Of a DNA stretch of 64,000 nt, positions 33,554-41,854 are shown piece after piece. Made by a program: the position numbers and the translations under genes. Source of the stretch: Pseudomonadota bacterium (lineage in GTDB: Bacteria > Myxococcota_A > UBA796 > GCA-2862545); assembly GCA_947505245.1 (NCBI GenBank), contig CANNIZ010000006.1, positions 62,001 through 126,000 of the forward strand, given 5' to 3'. The stretch's first letter is position 1; each line of letters begins with the position of its first letter. The notes under the pieces are model-generated. The model ran no database searches. It had not been told where the DNA came from and saw only the letters and a list, made by a program, of their open reading frames with translations.

Positions 33554-34642
33554 TCAGGGCGACGCCGTCTCGCGACGGTTGTGGGACCATGCCGACAATG
33601 GCGGCCACAACGCCAGCGCGAAGAACGGCAGGGACAGCGCGCCGAGGACCGCCGCCACCGCGAGCAACGGCAGCAGCACGATGCCGACCAGGCCCACGAA
33701 CCCCGCCAACAACAGCAGGCCCGTGGCGAAGGTGCCGATCACGGCGCCCCACACCAGGCCCTTGGTGACGGACGCCATGCGCTTGCCGTACACCTGACCC
33801 GTCTCGCCATGAAACAGCACGGGGCGCCGCACGCCGCCGCTGTCGACGTACCACGACGCGTACATCGGCAGCAGCATCCACGTGTAGTTCACGTCGGGGT
33901 AGTCGGCGGACACGGTGACGCCGCGCACGTGGCGCACGTCGATCGCCTGCCGCACGTCCTGCCCGACCTTCTTCGCGATGCCCGCCTCGGCGTCTGGCCA
34001 GGCTTCGTCGGGAGGCACGTCCGGCAGCTGCACCCACGCGTCGGCGAGCTTGTCCTGGGTGTAGTCCACGGCCTTCCGATAGTCGTACCCGCCGATCGCC
34101 TTCTTTCGCGCGTCGTGTTCGGTGAGCGCCTCGGCCGGGACGTTGTCGTACCGCCGGCTCACCGCGCCCTGCCGCGGCTCCCAGCGGATCTTGTCGCGCA
34201 TCACCTCTCTGCTGCGCCACGTGCCGCCATCCAGCACCTCCTCCGTGGACTTCACCTCGTAGTCGAAGCCCACCTCCGCCTTGAACGAGCCCTCACAGGT
34301 CGCGTCCACGAGCCAGACCGGCCACCAGACAGGGACCGCCCGTTCGACGAGGTTATCGGCGGTGAGGTCGCCGGTGACGAACCGCACCGACGCGAACTCG
34401 GCGAGCTTCGGCTTCAGATCCTGCCGAGAGGCGCCGAACGGCACCACCTGCTCGGGCTCGGCGTCGCGCATCACCACGTTCTGGGGCGATAGCGCGGCCT
34501 CGGCGCAGATCGGGCACGGCTTGCCGACAGCACCCTGCGGCACGAGGAACGCGCGCTTGCACTTGGGGCAGCCGACGGGGTGCCGTCCGAGGCGATCGGC
34601 GCCCTCGGACACACGTTCGACCGCGGTGTTCTTGCGGCTCAT
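33554..34642 (-). CDS. Zinc-ribbon membrane protein (second paralogue)
   Basis: A 362-residue protein. One N-terminal zinc ribbon (CPKCKR near 30 and CPIC near 49) is followed by a soluble beta-rich domain including YPDVNYTWMLLPMYASWY and GETGQVYGKR, then two membrane helices near 285-350. The family is widespread and often mislabelled as primosomal or TFIIB-like from its zinc ribbon; its function is not known to me. It is a shorter paralogue of the gene just upstream, with one ribbon rather than two. ATG at 34642 overlaps the upstream stop by 4 nt (ATGA). Confidence 0.75.
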   Translation of the reverse strand: MSRKNTAVERVSEGADRLGRHPVGCPKCKRAFLVPQGAVGKPCPICAEAALSPQNVVMRDAEPEQVVPFGASRQDLKPKLAEFASVRFVTGDLTADNLVERAVPVWWPVWLVDATCEGSFKAEVGFDYEVKSTEEVLDGGTWRSREVMRDKIRWEPRQGAVSRRYDNVPAEALTEHDARKKAIGGYDYRKAVDYTQDKLADAWVQLPDVPPDEAWPDAEAGIAKKVGQDVRQAIDVRHVRGVTVSADYPDVNYTWMLLPMYASWYVDSGGVRRPVLFHGETGQVYGKRMASVTKGLVWGAVIGTFATGLLLLAGFVGLVGIVLLPLLAVAAVLGALSLPFFALALWPPLSAWSHNRRETASP

Positions 34643-35931
34643 GCAGCCTCCGCCGCGGTGGCCGACTTCCACAGGTACACCGAGCCCACGATCGCGAAGA
34701 CCAGCAGCACCAACGCGATGACCAGCAGCGGAACGCCCACCGCGAAGAACGTGAGCGGGATGCCGAGCACGCCGGAACACACCGCCGGCGACAGCATCAG
34801 CGCGATCAACGCGTAGATGCGCCACCACACGACGGGCTTCTGGCCGTTGATCTCGCCGGTCTGGCCGTTCACCATCACCTGCCACGTCCGATTATCGAAC
34901 TTGTAGGCCGACACATAGACGGGCATCATCACGTACCGCCACACCTCGTCGTCCATCGACGCGTTCATCGTCAGGTTGCGGACGTGGTCGCCGCGCGAGC
35001 CCTTCGCGTGCTGCTCGCAGGCGCCCTTCGCGAGCTCGCGGATGGACGCGCGGCCCTTCTCCCACGCCTCAGGCAACGCGAGGTCGTACGACTGGGCCTG
35101 GAAGCCCGCGAGCACGCCGGCGTCGTACGGCACACAGCCGCCCGTGTCGAACTTCTCGTGGGTGCGGCCGAGCAGCACCTGCGAAAGCTTAGTGGTGCCC
35201 GGGATCTTTACGCCCGTCCACGCGCGGTCGATGTTGCCCTTCTTCCACTCCCAGTCCGTCACCGTCTCGGTGTGCGTGCGCCCGTCGCTGTCGCGCCTCG
35301 TGACCTGCCGATCGGTGCCGACCTCGCACTCGTACGACGCTCGTGTGCGCGCGTCGAAGATCCAGTACGGCAAGTACACGCCGACGAACTTGTCAATTCG
35401 CGCGACCTGTTTCAGCGAGCCAGGGTGCATCCAGCCCTTGTCGAGCCAGCCCTTCACGTTCTTCTCGAGGTCCGCCGACTTGAGCTTGAACGGCAGCACG
35501 TAGCCGGGCCGCACGGCGTCTTTGTCGCCCGCCACGAGCTCGACCTGGTTGCTCGCGCAGAACGGACACGACGTGGCGAGCGCGCCCGGCTCCACCACCA
35601 GGTCGCTGCCGCACTGGCCGCAATGCAGCGTCTTGCGCTCCACGCCCCAGCCTTTTGCGCCCCGCCGCAGCGCCTCGAGCGTGAACTCGTTGCCTTCGGC
35701 CCCCGCGAGCGCGCCCACCGCCTTCACCTTCTCCTGCTCGGTGCCACACGCCCCACACGCCACGACCTGCCGCACCGGGTCGAACGCCATCGACGAGCCG
35801 CAGTTCTTGCACTTCGTCGACACGGGCCCGTCGGGAACGTCGTCCTTCTGCGGGGGCGGCGCGTAGATCGCGATGCCGGGCAGCCGGGACGGGACCTCGG
35901 ACCAGCCTGGCGGCGGGTTGTACGTCTTCAT
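34639..35931 (-). CDS. Zinc-ribbon membrane protein (first paralogue)
   Basis: A 430-residue protein. Two N-terminal zinc ribbons use CKNC...CGAC (about 41-62) and CGQC...CPFC (about 104-125). A soluble domain with VLPFKLKSADLEKNVKGW, VYLPYWIFDA and MMPVYVSAYKF follows, then GQTGEINGQKP and two membrane helices. This is the same unassigned family as its neighbour. ATG at 35931 is preferred to one at 35940 because AGGA lies 8 nt before the former but directly touches the latter. The pair heads a run that includes a kinase, so they may be scaffolds or targets in its pathway. Confidence 0.75.
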   Translation of the reverse strand: MKTYNPPPGWSEVPSRLPGIAIYAPPPQKDDVPDGPVSTKCKNCGSSMAFDPVRQVVACGACGTEQEKVKAVGALAGAEGNEFTLEALRRGAKGWGVERKTLHCGQCGSDLVVEPGALATSCPFCASNQVELVAGDKDAVRPGYVLPFKLKSADLEKNVKGWLDKGWMHPGSLKQVARIDKFVGVYLPYWIFDARTRASYECEVGTDRQVTRRDSDGRTHTETVTDWEWKKGNIDRAWTGVKIPGTTKLSQVLLGRTHEKFDTGGCVPYDAGVLAGFQAQSYDLALPEAWEKGRASIRELAKGACEQHAKGSRGDHVRNLTMNASMDDEVWRYVMMPVYVSAYKFDNRTWQVMVNGQTGEINGQKPVVWWRIYALIALMLSPAVCSGVLGIPLTFFAVGVPLLVIALVLLVFAIVGSVYLWKSATAAEAA

Positions 35932-35993
35932 GCCGAACATCCTAGATCGGTGGGCGGAATGACGCTATCCTGGCCCCGAATGGCGGAGCTTCT

Positions 35994-37673
35994 ATGCGCA
36001 AATCCCTGATTCTTCTCGCAGCCCTTTCGGCTTGCAAGCCCGAAAACAACCTGACGCCCGAAGTGTACCAGGACCCGAACCTGGTCCTCGAATACCCGGC
36101 GGCCGCGGAGTGGGCCCCGCTCGGAACGGTGAAGGCGCGCGGCATCGCCGAGCACCTCGAGCAGGTCAAGGTGAACGATGCGGCCGCGTCCCCCGAAGAG
36201 GGTCGGTTCCAGGCGGACGTCGATCTCAAGCGCGGCGTGAACCTCGTCGAGGCGTCCGGCATCGACATGCACGGCGACCCGAAGTTCGTCCGCCACGGCG
36301 TCCTCGCCGGTGAATTCAAGGAGCCGCAAGGCGCCGTCGCGCAGGCTGGGCGCATCCGCGTCAACCAGGGCGGAATCGACGCGATCCTGGACACCGCGGC
36401 CCCGATGCTCGACGTGTACGCCGTCGCGCCGCTGATCAGCAACCCCATCTACTCGGACTCGTACGACATCGAGATCTTCGGGTTCGGCTTCGAGCTCCTG
36501 CAGGTGGACGCTTACCTTACGCAGATCTGGTACGACCCCCCACAGCTCTCGGCCGACCCGACGCCGGGCGTGCTCAAGGTCCACGGCGAGCTGCCGAACC
36601 TCTACGCCCAGGTGTACGTAACGGCCGATATCCTCGGCCTGTGGACGATCGAGCCGGGCACCGCCGATGTGGCCGCCTCCCGCATCGTCATGGACCTTCC
36701 GCTCACCGTCGGCGCGCCGAACCACCGGCTCACGGTCGGCATGAACACGCCCACCACGCGGATCGACGACTTCTGGTTCGACCTGTCGCTCATCCCGAGC
36801 GAGGTCGAAGGCTGGTTGCTGTCGGACTTCGTCGAGAGCTACCTCGAAGACACCGTCCCCGGCATGCTCACGGACATGTTGCCGGGCCTCGTCCAGAGCA
36901 AGCTCGACGCGCTCGACCCCTCGTTCGAGACGGAGCTCATGGGCCAACCGCTCGCGATCGACGCGGCGTTCAGCTATGCAAACGTCGACGATGACGGGAT
37001 CATCCTCGACGTCGACCTCGACGTGGACATGCCGGGCAACGGCGATCTGCCGTACGAAGGCTACCTCACGGGCGACGCGTTCGGCGAAGAGCCCGATCCG
37101 TCCCACGCGTCCGACCTCTCCATGTCCCTGTACGACGACCTGCTCAACCGCGTGATGTTCGAGGTCTGGTCGGCCGGCCTGCTGAACCTGACGCTGTCAT
37201 CAGAAGACGGCTCGCTTTCGCCGCTGATGCTCGCCCCGCTGCACGCGACCGAGGGCACCATCACGATGGAAGGCCAGCTGCCGCCCGTGGTCGTCAAGAA
37301 CGCGGACGGCGAGCTCGAAGCGCAGATCGGCGAGCTCATGGTCACGATCGACACGCCGGACGGCGAGCTCGGCCACCACCTGGTCGCGAGCATCACGGTG
37401 TTCGCGCCGCTCGAGGTCAACGTCGAGAACGACGTGCTCGCGCTCGCGCTCGGCACGCCCGTGCTCACCGTCACCGTGCGCGACTCCGACTGGGGCGCCG
37501 AAAACGAGACGGTCACGAACCTGCTCGAAGAGATGCTGCCGATCGACACGATGCTGCGGATGTTTGGCGACTTCACCTTCCCGCTCCCCGCGCTGCCGGG
37601 CATCTCGATCGCCCAGGGCGAGGCCACGCGCGACGGCGACGTGCACACGAACGTGACGGTGGATCTGCAGTGA
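35994..37673 (+). CDS. Large lipoprotein, possibly lipid-binding
   Basis: A 559-residue protein with lipobox LSAC (Cys14). Residues about 45-110 look like an Ig-like domain of the glucodextranase-B type (VKARGIAEHLEQVKVND). The rest has long amphipathic strands and one helical stretch (VPGMLTDMLPGLVQSKLDAL), which is suggestive of a BPI/TULIP-type lipid-binding fold. That assignment is tentative. The next gene is a FadL-like porin joined by a GTGA overlap, which fits a role in handling hydrophobic molecules at the outer membrane. TATCCT at 35966-35971 is a possible -10. Confidence 0.7.
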   Translation: MRKSLILLAALSACKPENNLTPEVYQDPNLVLEYPAAAEWAPLGTVKARGIAEHLEQVKVNDAAASPEEGRFQADVDLKRGVNLVEASGIDMHGDPKFVRHGVLAGEFKEPQGAVAQAGRIRVNQGGIDAILDTAAPMLDVYAVAPLISNPIYSDSYDIEIFGFGFELLQVDAYLTQIWYDPPQLSADPTPGVLKVHGELPNLYAQVYVTADILGLWTIEPGTADVAASRIVMDLPLTVGAPNHRLTVGMNTPTTRIDDFWFDLSLIPSEVEGWLLSDFVESYLEDTVPGMLTDMLPGLVQSKLDALDPSFETELMGQPLAIDAAFSYANVDDDGIILDVDLDVDMPGNGDLPYEGYLTGDAFGEEPDPSHASDLSMSLYDDLLNRVMFEVWSAGLLNLTLSSEDGSLSPLMLAPLHATEGTITMEGQLPPVVVKNADGELEAQIGELMVTIDTPDGELGHHLVASITVFAPLEVNVENDVLALALGTPVLTVTVRDSDWGAENETVTNLLEEMLPIDTMLRMFGDFTFPLPALPGISIAQGEATRDGDVHTNVTVDLQ

Positions 37674-39091
37674 TCATCACGCTCGTCGCCGCAGCCTCTG
37701 CGGCTTCGCTCGACAACGTCGAGGTCGGCGGCGTGTGGGGCACCCCGCTCGCCGAGAACCCCACCGCCATCTGGTGGAACCCGGCGGGGCTCTCGCAGGC
37801 CCACGGCACGCAGGTGCTCATCGAAGGCGCGCCCACCCTGGGTCACGTCACCTACGTGCGCGAAGACCCGTACAACCCCGGCACCGACACGTTCCGGCTG
37901 CAGGGCGTGTTGCCGTTCGCGGGCATCTCCTCGGACTTCGGCGTCAAGGGCTTAGGCGTCGGTGCGGCGCTGATCGTCCCGTTCGTGCGCGGCGGCGAAG
38001 CCGAGAGCGCAGCGGCGGGTCCGGCCAGCTTCGCCATGAACCGGGCCGACGTGCGCACGATCAACGGCGCCCTCGCCGTCGGGTACCAGCCCGAAGGGGT
38101 GCCGGTCGCGCTCGGGATCTCCGGTCAGTTCGTACACAGCGAGTGGACCGCGAACCTCGACACCGAGCTCACCACGTCGCTCGACTCCCAGATCGCGGCC
38201 CTTGGGCAGGACTCCGGCTACACCGACGCGCAGATCGAGAATCAGGATTACGCCGCCAACCTTGATTTCGGAAAGCTGTCGGACAACACGTTCACGTTCT
38301 CGGCCGGCATCCACGCCGATCTCGAGCCGTTCAAGCTCGCGCTCGCGTACGTACACGGGACGAGCCTGCAGAACGCGGGCGACGTGACGATGAACCTCAA
38401 CTGCCCACCCACGACCGACACGCTCGGCCGCTTCGGCGCGGAAGCGTACGGCCTGTGCTACGCGACCATGGCGGCTCACGCCGTCGTCGCGTACAAGCTG
38501 CCGGGCCGCCTGCAGGGCGCGCTGGGCTTCGCCCCGAATGACGACACGGCGCTGCAGTTTATGGGCGCCTACGTGTTCTGGAGCGCCTACAAGGACTTCG
38601 ACATCACCGTGAAGGACGTCGAGAACCTGAACGACCTCCAGAACCCCGCGGCCGCGCCGCTGCTCAACCAGCACCGGTTCTGGGCGCGCGACAACGTCGA
38701 CACGTACTGGCTCGGCGTCGACGGGAAGTTCCGCATCAAGGACATCGTCATCCTCGGCGCGCGCGTGATCTACGACCACCACGGCGTGCCGAACGTAGCG
38801 CTGTCGCCGAACAATGTTGACACCGACGTGTTCTCGTTGGCGCCGTCCGTCACGGTGGACATCAAGAACAAGGTCCGCATCGGGGCCTCGTACGGGCACA
38901 GCTTCTTCACCGCGCGCGACGTGGACGACAACGGCTTCGCCGTCACGCTGGACCAGGAAAACCGCAACGAAGACCGTTACTTCTACCCGCAGATGAACGG
39001 GCAGTACTCGGGCAGCATCGATCGCATCGGCGTCGTGGTGTCGGGCCGGTTCGGCGTCAAAGAAGAGGACGAGGGCAAGGCCCCGTTCTGA
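37670..39091 (+). CDS. FadL/OmpP1-family outer-membrane transporter
   Basis: A 473-residue protein with a short signal peptide (MIITLVAAASAAS). The N-terminus of the mature protein, LAENPTAIWWNPAGLSQ, is the FadL hallmark that forms the plug region; the remainder has alternating-hydrophobic strands of a 14-strand barrel. Family members take up long-chain fatty acids, aromatics or other hydrophobics. The start GTG overlaps the upstream lipoprotein stop by 4 nt, and its own stop overlaps the next ATG by one base. It ends in an acidic, lysine-containing tail rather than the usual aromatic residue, although Phe is indeed the last residue. Confidence 0.85.
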   Translation: MIITLVAAASAASLDNVEVGGVWGTPLAENPTAIWWNPAGLSQAHGTQVLIEGAPTLGHVTYVREDPYNPGTDTFRLQGVLPFAGISSDFGVKGLGVGAALIVPFVRGGEAESAAAGPASFAMNRADVRTINGALAVGYQPEGVPVALGISGQFVHSEWTANLDTELTTSLDSQIAALGQDSGYTDAQIENQDYAANLDFGKLSDNTFTFSAGIHADLEPFKLALAYVHGTSLQNAGDVTMNLNCPPTTDTLGRFGAEAYGLCYATMAAHAVVAYKLPGRLQGALGFAPNDDTALQFMGAYVFWSAYKDFDITVKDVENLNDLQNPAAAPLLNQHRFWARDNVDTYWLGVDGKFRIKDIVILGARVIYDHHGVPNVALSPNNVDTDVFSLAPSVTVDIKNKVRIGASYGHSFFTARDVDDNGFAVTLDQENRNEDRYFYPQMNGQYSGSIDRIGVVVSGRFGVKEEDEGKAPF

Positions 39092-39798
39092 TGGGTCCGA
39101 ACGGCTTCTTCACCGGCGGCAGACGCCACGCAGAGTGCCCGATGGGCGCGCTCGTCTACGTCGGTCACTTCGGAAAACACGGCCCGCTCGACGTGTGCAC
39201 CGTGTGTTGGATGATCGCACCTCGCACCGGCGCGGCCCCGCAGGACGCGAGCCCGCCGGCGTGCAAGCAGTGCGGCGTCACCCACGCGTACGGCCTCACG
39301 CGGCTCGATGACCAGCGCTGGTGGTGGGACTGCCCGATGTGCGGCGCCGCCAACCCCGGCCTGTACAAGCGCGACGTGTACGTCGGAACCTGGGTCCCCG
39401 ACGGCGGCTGGCCCGATGAGCCGCTGCTCTGGTACCCGGCCACCGGGTACACCGTCGACGACCTCCCCGACGACGATCCGCTGGACATCATCGAGTCCGA
39501 GGTCGAGTGGTCCGGCTACACCTGGGGCAACAACGGGACGGAGCTGTTGTTCGATCGCGCGGATGGGTTGCGGCTCATCATCGCCCACCCGAACCGCGGC
39601 GGCACCGTGATCGCGCGGGTCGCCAGGCCGGCCGACAAGGTCGTGTCTCGCGTGTCGCTCACGCCCGAACGGCGCGTGCGGGTGCGCGCGTTGATCGAGG
39701 GCAAGCTCAAGGCGCTGCACGAGCGCCTGTCGGACGATGACCTCACCGGCGTGATCAACACCCGGCGGCTCGCGCAGGCGTGGGTGCGGCTGGGCTAG
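39091..39798 (+). CDS. Zinc-ribbon protein, unknown function
   Basis: A 235-residue soluble protein. Three CxxC pairs (Cys36/39, Cys58/61, Cys81/84) and Cys16 lie in the first 90 residues and probably bind one or two zinc ions. The rest is acidic, with a Trp/Tyr-rich centre and a basic helical end. I recognise no family. It shares a base with the FadL stop (TGATG), so it is the third gene of that operon. Confidence 0.65.
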   Translation: MGPNGFFTGGRRHAECPMGALVYVGHFGKHGPLDVCTVCWMIAPRTGAAPQDASPPACKQCGVTHAYGLTRLDDQRWWWDCPMCGAANPGLYKRDVYVGTWVPDGGWPDEPLLWYPATGYTVDDLPDDDPLDIIESEVEWSGYTWGNNGTELLFDRADGLRLIIAHPNRGGTVIARVARPADKVVSRVSLTPERRVRVRALIEGKLKALHERLSDDDLTGVINTRRLAQAWVRLG

Positions 39799-40009
39799 GC
39801 CCGCAGCCGTCAATGCGGGTTCAATCCACGCGCTGCTCGGTCAATGGCGCACGAGTCCACGCGGCGGCCGAAAAGCGGCGCCCGCCTCACGAACGAACGC
39901 CGATGATCGCTCGTCGGGTTCACACGACGCGCGGCAATCCGCGGACTCGACGCGCATTGACCGCGCGTCGCACGGATCCAGGGGTCATTGACGCGCGAAA
40001 CGCCGGCGC
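39799..40009. repeat. Convergent gap with four GTCAATG/CATTGAC copies
   Basis: This 211-nt gap between two convergent genes holds GTCAATG at 39809-39815 and 39840-39846, and its complement CATTGAC at 39955-39961 and 39986-39992. Two direct copies face two inverted ones about 110 nt apart, so the transcripts could fold into a long imperfect stem. No coding sequence or T-run is seen. Confidence 0.35.
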
Positions 40010-41851
40010 TCAGTCTTTGAGGCCCTTGTACGTGAAGCTGACCCACAGGTCTTCGTCGAGCACGAGCACCTTCTCGAACGCGTATGGGTAGCCCTCGAGC
40101 GGCAGGCGGACCTGCACCGGCGCGGCCCCCTGGCCCAACGAGCCGCCAGCGAACTGGTTGCCCGTCGAAGCCTGCACGTCCTGCGCGTACGCGTCGATGG
40201 TGGTGACGTTGCTCGCGCCGAGCGGGAACGACAGGTAGTCCACGTCGCGAACGGTTCCCTCCATGCTCTTGAGCTTCACCTTCGCGTCGGCCGGAGCGTA
40301 CACGGTCCAGCCCAGGTAGGTGTTGGGGACGTCGGTTTTTGGCAGCTCAGCGCGGAACGTGCCCGTGCCCGCCGCGGACGGCGCCTCGCCGTTCTCGACA
40401 TACACGACCTCGACCTGGAAGCCTGCGAGCGCGCCGCCCGCCTGCGACGAGCGCACGAGCGGGAGCAGCACGCGACCGTCGCTGCCCTTCGCGGGCTGAA
40501 CGGCCTTTCCGGCGACCGAGGCGCTCCACAATTCGGCGCCCGCGGGCAGGCCGAGCTTCAAGAACTGCGTGCGGTTGTTGCGCACGTCGTACTGCACGCT
40601 CGTAAGCCGGCGACCGTCGTGCGTGAACATCGTCGTCGCGCGCGCCTGGTCGATGATGGTGACGAGGACGTCGACGTTCTCGTGCTGCTGGACCTCGAGC
40701 GGGATCTGCGCGTCGGTGCCGAGGTACTTGTACCCGAGCAGCACGGGGTTCGCGGTGATGCCGACGATCGCGGCGGGAAGCGTGCGGACGTCGACCGGCG
40801 TGGCGTTCTTTGGGGTTCCGCCGCCGATCTCGAGGTTGCCGCGCGCCTCGACGCCAACCCAGCCCTTGCTGCGCTCGACGCCGAGCGGCACCACGAGGGG
40901 CGCATCCACCTTCGCGTCGCCGCTGCCGATCACGCGCTCCATCTCCAGCGTCAGTTGATAGCTGCCTTCCGCCGCGTAGTTCAGGTCGACGGTGAGCGTC
41001 TTGTCGTCGGCGAGACTCCAATCGCGGATGCCCGTGCCCTTCACGTCGAGCAGGGTGCTGCCCTCGGGGATCTTGGCCTTGAGCGACTGCACGCCCGCGA
41101 ACAGGATGGTGTGATCGATCGTGGTGGTGGACTGCACGACCCCGTCGCCGATGCCGACGAGCGTGTAGACCTGCGCGTAGACGCGCGACGCCTGCGCGTC
41201 TGCCGTCTTGACCTCGCGCTGCCAGGTGATGGAGAGCGCGGACGTCGACGGGATGGACGCCGTGACGATGCGCTTGCCACCCTCCGTGCGGTCCGTCTTC
41301 ACCTTCGCGTTCGCGACCTTGAAGTCCAGCGCGTCCGACGACGGCACCGCGAGCGTGAATTCGGTGGCGCCGCTCGGCGTGAGTTCGAACGCGATTCCGG
41401 ACGCGCCGACGTAGGTCTCGACGGCCGCGGCGAACGACAGGTCGATGTCGAACGCGCCCTTCTTATTGGTGACGAGCCAGTACCAGCCGCTCTCAGCGAC
41501 GACGCTCGCCTCGGCCGCGCCGATCTTCGCCGAGCGAAGCGCCGTGGATACCGGCAGCAGGGGGATCTTCACCCAGTTCTTGTCGTCGAGGACCTCGACG
41601 TGCAGCTTGCCCGTGAACACAGCGGACGTGGGCTCGCCGTTGTCCAACAGCACCTCGCCGCTGTAGCGGGCCGAGCCGATCGCGTACGCGTTGGGCGACG
41701 TGGTCGGCTTGTCGGGGCGGATCTTCGCCTGCTCGTACAGGCGCAGGAACTCGGCGAGGTCCATGTCCACACTGTTCGGGACATCGGCCGCCGCGGCGAT
41801 TCCGGGCGCGACCATCGCGATTAGCAGCACTGCGGGCACAAGACGGGACAT
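40010..41851 (-). CDS. Secreted beta-rich protein of unknown function
   Basis: A 613-residue protein with a signal peptide ending IAAAADVP. A short helical segment (MDLAEFLRLYEQAKI) is followed by more than 500 residues of predicted beta strands with no recognised domain. Repeated phrases such as VKIPLLPVSTALRSAKIG, LDVKGTGIRDWSL and VRLPLEGYPYAFEKV suggest tandem beta-sandwich modules, as in large adhesin-like or macroglobulin-like proteins. There is no membrane anchor. It begins 3 nt after the stop of the 965-residue gene, so the pair is an operon. Confidence 0.7.
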   Translation of the reverse strand: MSRLVPAVLLIAMVAPGIAAAADVPNSVDMDLAEFLRLYEQAKIRPDKPTTSPNAYAIGSARYSGEVLLDNGEPTSAVFTGKLHVEVLDDKNWVKIPLLPVSTALRSAKIGAAEASVVAESGWYWLVTNKKGAFDIDLSFAAAVETYVGASGIAFELTPSGATEFTLAVPSSDALDFKVANAKVKTDRTEGGKRIVTASIPSTSALSITWQREVKTADAQASRVYAQVYTLVGIGDGVVQSTTTIDHTILFAGVQSLKAKIPEGSTLLDVKGTGIRDWSLADDKTLTVDLNYAAEGSYQLTLEMERVIGSGDAKVDAPLVVPLGVERSKGWVGVEARGNLEIGGGTPKNATPVDVRTLPAAIVGITANPVLLGYKYLGTDAQIPLEVQQHENVDVLVTIIDQARATTMFTHDGRRLTSVQYDVRNNRTQFLKLGLPAGAELWSASVAGKAVQPAKGSDGRVLLPLVRSSQAGGALAGFQVEVVYVENGEAPSAAGTGTFRAELPKTDVPNTYLGWTVYAPADAKVKLKSMEGTVRDVDYLSFPLGASNVTTIDAYAQDVQASTGNQFAGGSLGQGAAPVQVRLPLEGYPYAFEKVLVLDEDLWVSFTYKGLKD

Positions 41852-41854
41852 GGC

